Program-made: the position numbers and the translations under genes
The notes under the pieces: generated by a model
What the model was told of the DNA's origin: nothing
What the model saw: the letters and a program-made list of their open reading frames with translations, nothing else
The model's database searches: none
From: Methylocystis echinoides
GTDB taxonomy: Bacteria > Pseudomonadota > Alphaproteobacteria > Rhizobiales > Beijerinckiaceae
Assembly (NCBI RefSeq): GCF_027923385.1
Contig: NZ_BSEC01000001.1
Location: 3,694,001-3,758,000, forward strand
Length of the DNA stretch: 64,000 nucleotides
Reading direction: 5' to 3'
In this document: in pieces, positions 60,203 through 64,000 of the stretch
Layout of the letters: every line of letters begins with the position of its first letter
How positions within the stretch are numbered: position 1 is the stretch's first letter

Positions 60203-60284
60203 CGTCATTGCGAGGAGCGAAGCGACGAAGCAATCCAGCGAGGCGGCTGCGGCTCTGGATTGCTTCGCTTCGCTCGCAATGACG
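60203..60284. repeat. REP-like inverted repeat upstream of mtdA
   Basis: Two arms beginning CGTCATTGCGAG... and ending ...CTCGCAATGACG flank a central CAATCCAG/CTGGATTG pair, giving a near-complete palindrome of 82 bp. The motif is of the dispersed REP type found in many proteobacteria. It sits in the 141-bp hprA-mtdA gap and could fold in the intercistronic mRNA. Confidence 0.8.
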
Positions 60285-60305
60285 GCGCTATGCAATTGCA
60301 TATCC

Positions 60306-61247
60306 CTAGGCCGTCACCACATTACGCGGATCACCCGCGACGAAGGCGTCGATATTGTCGATGAGCTGATCGGACAGCACCTGCATCGCTTCCTTCGACG
60401 CCCAGGCGACATGGGGCGTGATGATTAGGTTCGGGATGGTCGGATCGAGCAGGACGTTGCCGTTCTTCGGCGGCTCGACGGTGAGCACGTCGAGCGCCGC
60501 GCCGGCGATCACGCCCTTGCGCAGCGCGTCGGCGAGCGCTTCCTCGTCGATGATGCCGCCGCGGGCCGTGTTGATGATGCTGGCGCTCTTCTTCATCATG
60601 CCGAGTTCCTTCGCGCCGATCAGATTGCGCGTCTGCGGCGTCAGCGGAATGTTCAGCGTGATGACGTCCGACTCGCGCAGGATCGTCGGCAGATCGACCT
60701 TGCCGGGGATGTCGAAGAGATCGTTGACCAGCACCTTCATGCCGAGCGCCTGCGCGCGCTTTTCGGTTTCCTTGCCGAGCGCGCCATAGCCCACGATGCC
60801 GAGCGTCGAGCCGGCGATGTCGTAGATCGGATAGTCGAAATAGCAGAACTGGTTGACATAGCCCCAGCGGCCGTGGCGCACGCTGTCGACATAGTTCACC
60901 AGATTGCGGCGCAGCGCGAAGATGAGCGCGAAGACGTGCTCCGGCAGCGTGTTGTAGGCGTAGTTGCGGATGTTCGAGACGGTGATCCCGTTGGCCGTCG
61001 TATAGGCCTTGTCGATCACATCCGTGCCCGTGGCGGCGACGGCGATCAGCTTCAGCTTCGGAAGCTGCTTCAGCACCGGCTCGCGCAGGGGCACCTTGTT
61101 GGTGATGATGATGTCGGCGTCTTTCGCGCGCTCGACGATCTGGTCGACCGCGGTCTGCCCATATTCCGTATATTCATGCGGGAAATTCGGGATGCGCACA
61201 TTGGCGTCGAGCGTTTCGCGGTCCAGGAAGACGATTTTGTGCGACAT
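60306..61247 (-). CDS. hprA: Hydroxypyruvate reductase (D-glycerate dehydrogenase)
   Basis: Reduces hydroxypyruvate to D-glycerate, 313 residues of the D-2-hydroxyacid dehydrogenase family. The NAD loop is GIVGYGALGKETEKRAQALGM; the catalytic Arg is in NTARGGIIDEEALADAL and the His in LIITPHVAWASKEAM. AGGGGAAAA precedes the ATG at 61247. It lies between sga and mtdA, as in Methylorubrum extorquens. Confidence 0.96.
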   Translation of the reverse strand: MSHKIVFLDRETLDANVRIPNFPHEYTEYGQTAVDQIVERAKDADIIITNKVPLREPVLKQLPKLKLIAVAATGTDVIDKAYTTANGITVSNIRNYAYNTLPEHVFALIFALRRNLVNYVDSVRHGRWGYVNQFCYFDYPIYDIAGSTLGIVGYGALGKETEKRAQALGMKVLVNDLFDIPGKVDLPTILRESDVITLNIPLTPQTRNLIGAKELGMMKKSASIINTARGGIIDEEALADALRKGVIAGAALDVLTVEPPKNGNVLLDPTIPNLIITPHVAWASKEAMQVLSDQLIDNIDAFVAGDPRNVVTA

Positions 61248-61274
61248 GAATTTTCCCCTGTCTTCTTGATTATC

Positions 61275-61381
61275 CCCTCTCCCGCTTGCGGGAGAGGGTG
61301 GCCCCCGCGTGAGCGGGGGTCGGGTGAGGGCCCTCATCCGTCACGCCTGCGGCGTGACACCTTCTCCCGCAAGCGGGAGAA
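61275..61381. repeat. Run of four consecutive GC hairpins between sga and hprA
   Basis: Four perfect stems in a row: CCCTCTCCCGC/GCGGGAGAGGG (61275-61298), CCCCCGC/GCGGGGG (61302-61319), GTCACGCC/GGCGTGAC (61340-61358) and TTCTCCCGC/GCGGGAGAA (61362-61381). They occupy most of the 146-bp gap. Any sga-hprA readthrough mRNA would carry this structure. Related to the other GC-rich palindromic elements. Confidence 0.8.
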
Positions 61382-61393
61382 GGCGAAGCGGCA

Positions 61394-62587
61394 TTACATC
61401 TTGAGCAGCGGATTGGCGCGATAGACCGCCTGGGCGGCGGCGACGCCGGAGCCGGGCTGGATCTTGATGCCGTTGTCGAGCATCGCCATTTCCGCGCCCG
61501 CGATGGCGCCGAGCAGCATCAGCTCGTTGAGGTCGCCGAGATGGCCGATGCGGAACACCTTGCCGGCGACTTCCGACAGACCGGCGCCGAGCGCGAGGTT
61601 ATAGCGCTTGTAGGCGGTCTCGATGACCTTGGCGGCGTCGAAGCCTTCCGGCACCACGATGGCGGTGACGGTGTCCGAATTCCACTTCGGCTCCTTGGCG
61701 CAGGTCTTCAGGCCCCAGGCCGCGACAGCGGCGCGGGTGCCTTCGGCGAGGTGATGGTGACGCTTGTAGACCTGATCGAGACCTTCTTCGAACAGGATGT
61801 TGAGCGACTCCTTCAGGCCGTAGAGCAGCGGGACGGACGGCGTGTAGGGGAAGTAGCCGTTCGCGTTCTGGGCGATCATGTCCTGGAACTCGAAATAGGC
61901 GCGGCGACCCTTGTTGGTCTTGCCCTTTTCGATGGCCTTCGGGCTCGCCGCCATCAGCAGCAGGCCGGCCGGCAGCATGAAGCCCTTCTGCGAGCCGGAG
62001 ACGATCACGTCCACGCCCCACTCGTCCATCTTGAACTCGAGCGACGCGACCGAGGACACGCCGTCGACGAAGAGCATCGCCGGGTGCTTGGCGGCGTCGA
62101 TGGCCTTGCGGACGGCGCCGATGTCCGAGGTCACGCCCGTGGCGGTCTCGTTATGCGTGGCGAGAACGGCCTTGATCTCGTGGTTCTTGTCGGCCTTCAG
62201 CGTCTCCTCGATCAGCTCCGGATCATTGCCGGTGCCCCACGGACGCTCCTGGACGATGACCTCGAGGCCCTGACGGCGGCAGAGGTCGATCCACAGATGC
62301 GAGAACTGGCCGAAGCGCTGGGCGAGAACCTTGTCGCCGGGCGACAGCGTGTTGGTGATGGCCGCTTCCCAGCCGCCGGTGCCGGACGCCGGGAAAATGA
62401 AGGCGTGGCCCTTCTCCGTGCCGAAGACCTTCTTGAGGCCCGGGAACAGCGGCTTCACCAGGTCGGGGAAGGTCGGCGAGCGATGATCTTCTGAGGCGAC
62501 GGCCATGGCGCGCACGATGCGGTCGGGAAGATTGGTCGGGCCCGGCACGAAAAGGAAGTTTTTGCCGGGAACGCGGGAATTCTGCAT
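61394..62587 (-). CDS. sga: Serine-glyoxylate aminotransferase
   Basis: Transfers the amino group from serine to glyoxylate, giving hydroxypyruvate and glycine. The 397-residue class V PLP enzyme has GRQNFLFVPGPTNLP-type opening (KNFLFVPGPTNLPDRIV), HAFIFPASGTGGWEAAI, and Schiff-base Lys in VIVSGSQKGFMLPAGL. It is the first enzyme after ftfL in the serine-cycle block. A 20-bp hairpin (62634-62653) separates it from ftfL. Confidence 0.96.
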   Translation of the reverse strand: MQNSRVPGKNFLFVPGPTNLPDRIVRAMAVASEDHRSPTFPDLVKPLFPGLKKVFGTEKGHAFIFPASGTGGWEAAITNTLSPGDKVLAQRFGQFSHLWIDLCRRQGLEVIVQERPWGTGNDPELIEETLKADKNHEIKAVLATHNETATGVTSDIGAVRKAIDAAKHPAMLFVDGVSSVASLEFKMDEWGVDVIVSGSQKGFMLPAGLLLMAASPKAIEKGKTNKGRRAYFEFQDMIAQNANGYFPYTPSVPLLYGLKESLNILFEEGLDQVYKRHHHLAEGTRAAVAAWGLKTCAKEPKWNSDTVTAIVVPEGFDAAKVIETAYKRYNLALGAGLSEVAGKVFRIGHLGDLNELMLLGAIAGAEMAMLDNGIKIQPGSGVAAAQAVYRANPLLKM

Positions 62588-62633
62588 TTTTTGCTCCTTG
62601 TTGAGCCGATTGGTTTTCGGGATGAGTGAACCG

Positions 62634-62653
62634 GCGGCGCCTTGCGGCGCCGC
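62634..62653 (-). other. Intercistronic hairpin between ftfL and sga
   Basis: GCGGCGCC/GGCGCCGC, 8-bp perfect stem with a 4-nt loop, 17 nt after the ftfL stop. No T-run follows on the minus strand. It may be an RNA-processing or stability element that lets ftfL and sga levels differ. Confidence 0.4.
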
Positions 62654-62669
62654 TGATGTCTTGAAGCGA

Positions 62670-64000
62670 CTAGAACAGGCCCGAGATGCGGCCGTCCGCG
62701 CCCACTTCGATGTTGTTGGCGGCCGGCACCTTCGGCAGGCCCGGCATCGTCATGATGTCGCCGCAGACCACGACGACGAACTCCGCGCCCGCGGAGAGAC
62801 GCAGCTCGCGGATCGGGATCGTGAAGCCCGAGGGCGCGCCCTTGGCGTTCGGATCGGTCGAGAAGCTGTATTGCGTCTTGGCGATGCAGACCGGCAGATG
62901 GCCGAAGCCTTCCTTCTCCAGTTCCGCGAAGCGCGACTTGATGCTCGAATCATATGAGATGTCGGCGGCGCCGTACAGCTCCTTGGCGATCGTGCGCACC
63001 TTCTCGGCCAGCGGCAGCTCGTCCGCATAAAGCGGCTTGAAGTTCGACGGCTGCGTCTCGATGGTCTGCACCACCGCGCGGGCGAGGTCCGCCGCGCCGG
63101 CGCCGCCGGAGCCCCAGTTGTCGGCCACGACGCAGTCGACGCCTTCCGCCTTGCAGAGACGCGTGAGCGCCTCCATCTCCGCCGGCGTGTCGGCGGAGAA
63201 CTTGTTGACCGTGACGAGCACCGGCACGCCGAACTTGCGGACGTTGCCGATATGGCGCTTCAGATTCTCGAAGCCCTTCTCGACGGCCGCGACATTCTCG
63301 CCCTTCAGGTCTTCCTTGGCGACGCCGCCATGCATCTTGAGCGCGCGGATGGTCGCGACGATCACGGTGATGTCGGGCTTGAGGCCGGCCTTGCGGCACT
63401 TGATGTCGAAGAACTTCTCGGCGCCGAGATCGGCGCCGAAGCCGGCTTCCGTCACCACATAGTCGGCGAGCTTGAGACCCGACTTCGTCGCGATGACCGA
63501 GTTACAGCCATGGGCGATGTTGGCGAAGGGGCCGCCATGGATGATGGCCGGATTGTTCTCGAGCGTCTGCACGAGGTTCGGCGCAATGGCGTCCTTGAGC
63601 AGCGCGGCCATGGAGCCGGCCGCCTTCACCTCGGAAGCGCGGATGTTCTTCTTCTCGCGGGTCTGGCCGACGACGATATTGCCCAGGCGCTTCTGCAGAT
63701 CGGCGAAATTCGACGCCAGGCAGAAGATCGCCATGACTTCCGAGGCGACCGTGATGTCGAAGCCGTCTTCACGCGAAAAACCGTTCGACACGCCGCCGAG
63801 CGAGGAGACGATCGAGCGCAGGGCGCGGTCGTTCATGTCGACGACGCGGCGCCAGGAGATGCGGCGCGTGTCGAGGCCGAGCGAATTGCCCCAGTAGACG
63901 TGATTGTCGATCAGCGCCGCGAGCAGGTTGTTGGCCGCGCCAATGGCGTGGAAGTCGCCGGTGAAGTGGAGGTTGATGTCCTCCATCGGCACGACCTGGG
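62670..64000 (-). CDS. ftfL: Formate-tetrahydrofolate ligase, 5' part cut by the window edge
   Basis: ATP-dependent formyl-H4F synthetase (Fhs type), which brings formate into the serine-cycle C1 pool. The visible C-terminal ~443 residues include [93 protein letters not shown] and the terminal [33 protein letters not shown]. The frame is open to base 64000; about 110-120 residues, with the P-loop, lie outside the window. Confidence 0.97.
   Translation of the reverse strand, partial: QVVPMEDINLHFTGDFHAIGAANNLLAALIDNHVYWGNSLGLDTRRISWRRVVDMNDRALRSIVSSLGGVSNGFSREDGFDITVASEVMAIFCLASNFADLQKRLGNIVVGQTREKKNIRASEVKAAGSMAALLKDAIAPNLVQTLENNPAIIHGGPFANIAHGCNSVIATKSGLKLADYVVTEAGFGADLGAEKFFDIKCRKAGLKPDITVIVATIRALKMHGGVAKEDLKGENVAAVEKGFENLKRHIGNVRKFGVPVLVTVNKFSADTPAEMEALTRLCKAEGVDCVVADNWGSGGAGAADLARAVVQTIETQPSNFKPLYADELPLAEKVRTIAKELYGAADISYDSSIKSRFAELEKEGFGHLPVCIAKTQYSFSTDPNAKGAPSGFTIPIRELRLSAGAEFVVVVCGDIMTMPGLPKVPAANNIEVGADGRISGLF

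Overview
The window reads as one contiguous piece of an alphaproteobacterial chromosome of high G+C content, most likely a type II methanotroph or a close serine-cycle methylotroph (Methylocystis/Methylosinus-like). The reasons are the serine-cycle block at the right end (formate-H4F ligase, Sga, HprA, MtdA, FchA, MtkAB, Ppc, Mcl, glycerate kinase), the typically alphaproteobacterial ChvI-ChvG-HprK-EIIA(Man)-HPr block, and alphaproteobacterial promoter signals (TTGAC -35 elements, one CtrA box). No methane monooxygenase or methanol dehydrogenase gene lies in the window, so the genus is inferred. No rRNA, tRNA, CRISPR array, phage or insertion sequence was found.

Region 1 (1-18.8 kb, minus strand) is the translation super-cluster rpsL-rpsG-fusA-tuf-rpsJ-rplC-rplD-rplW-rplB-rpsS-rplV-rpsC-rplP-rpmC-rpsQ-rplN-rplX-rplE-rpsN-rpsH-rplF-rplR-rpsE-rpmD-rplO-secY-adk. 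It is driven by a clear promoter at 18774-18802 with a leader of about 310 nt. A stand-alone Hsp70-like gene sits between adk and rpsM. It is bracketed by a terminator-like hairpin after adk and a strong separate promoter before rpsM, so the usual spc-alpha join is broken here.

Region 2 (18.9-34.5 kb) holds an unusual NRAMP-family transporter, a YdcH protein, a HugZ-like haem/flavin protein, the chvI-chvG-hprK operon with EIIA(Man) and HPr, RNase E, an AMIN-domain amidase behind a CtrA box, a class A penicillin-binding protein and an enoyl-CoA hydratase.

Region 3 (34.6-47.4 kb) holds ccmAB and then a compact plus-strand cassette at 36.2-40.3 kb: a serine-palmitoyltransferase-like alpha-oxoamine synthase, a GNAT-like protein, a close relative of eukaryotic dihydroceramide desaturase, and a relative of fatty-acid/ceramide 2-hydroxylase, closed by a strong terminator. 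This is the best candidate for an undescribed system: a possible bacterial pathway for desaturated, 2-hydroxylated sphingolipids. BipA/TypA, a six-cysteine secreted peptide, a Zur-TPM-TPM operon, argG and cobU follow.

Region 4 (47.4-64 kb, minus strand) holds an AlaC-like aminotransferase, an MFS carrier and a nitroreductase, then the serine-cycle genes ftfL (cut by the window edge), sga, hprA, mtdA, fchA, mtkA, mtkB, ppc, mcl and gck. Together they take formate into the H4F C1 pool, interconvert C1-H4F forms, and run glyoxylate and PEP through serine, hydroxypyruvate, glycerate, oxaloacetate, malate and malyl-CoA back to glyoxylate plus acetyl-CoA. Several intergenic gaps carry GC-rich palindromic repeat elements of one apparent family.
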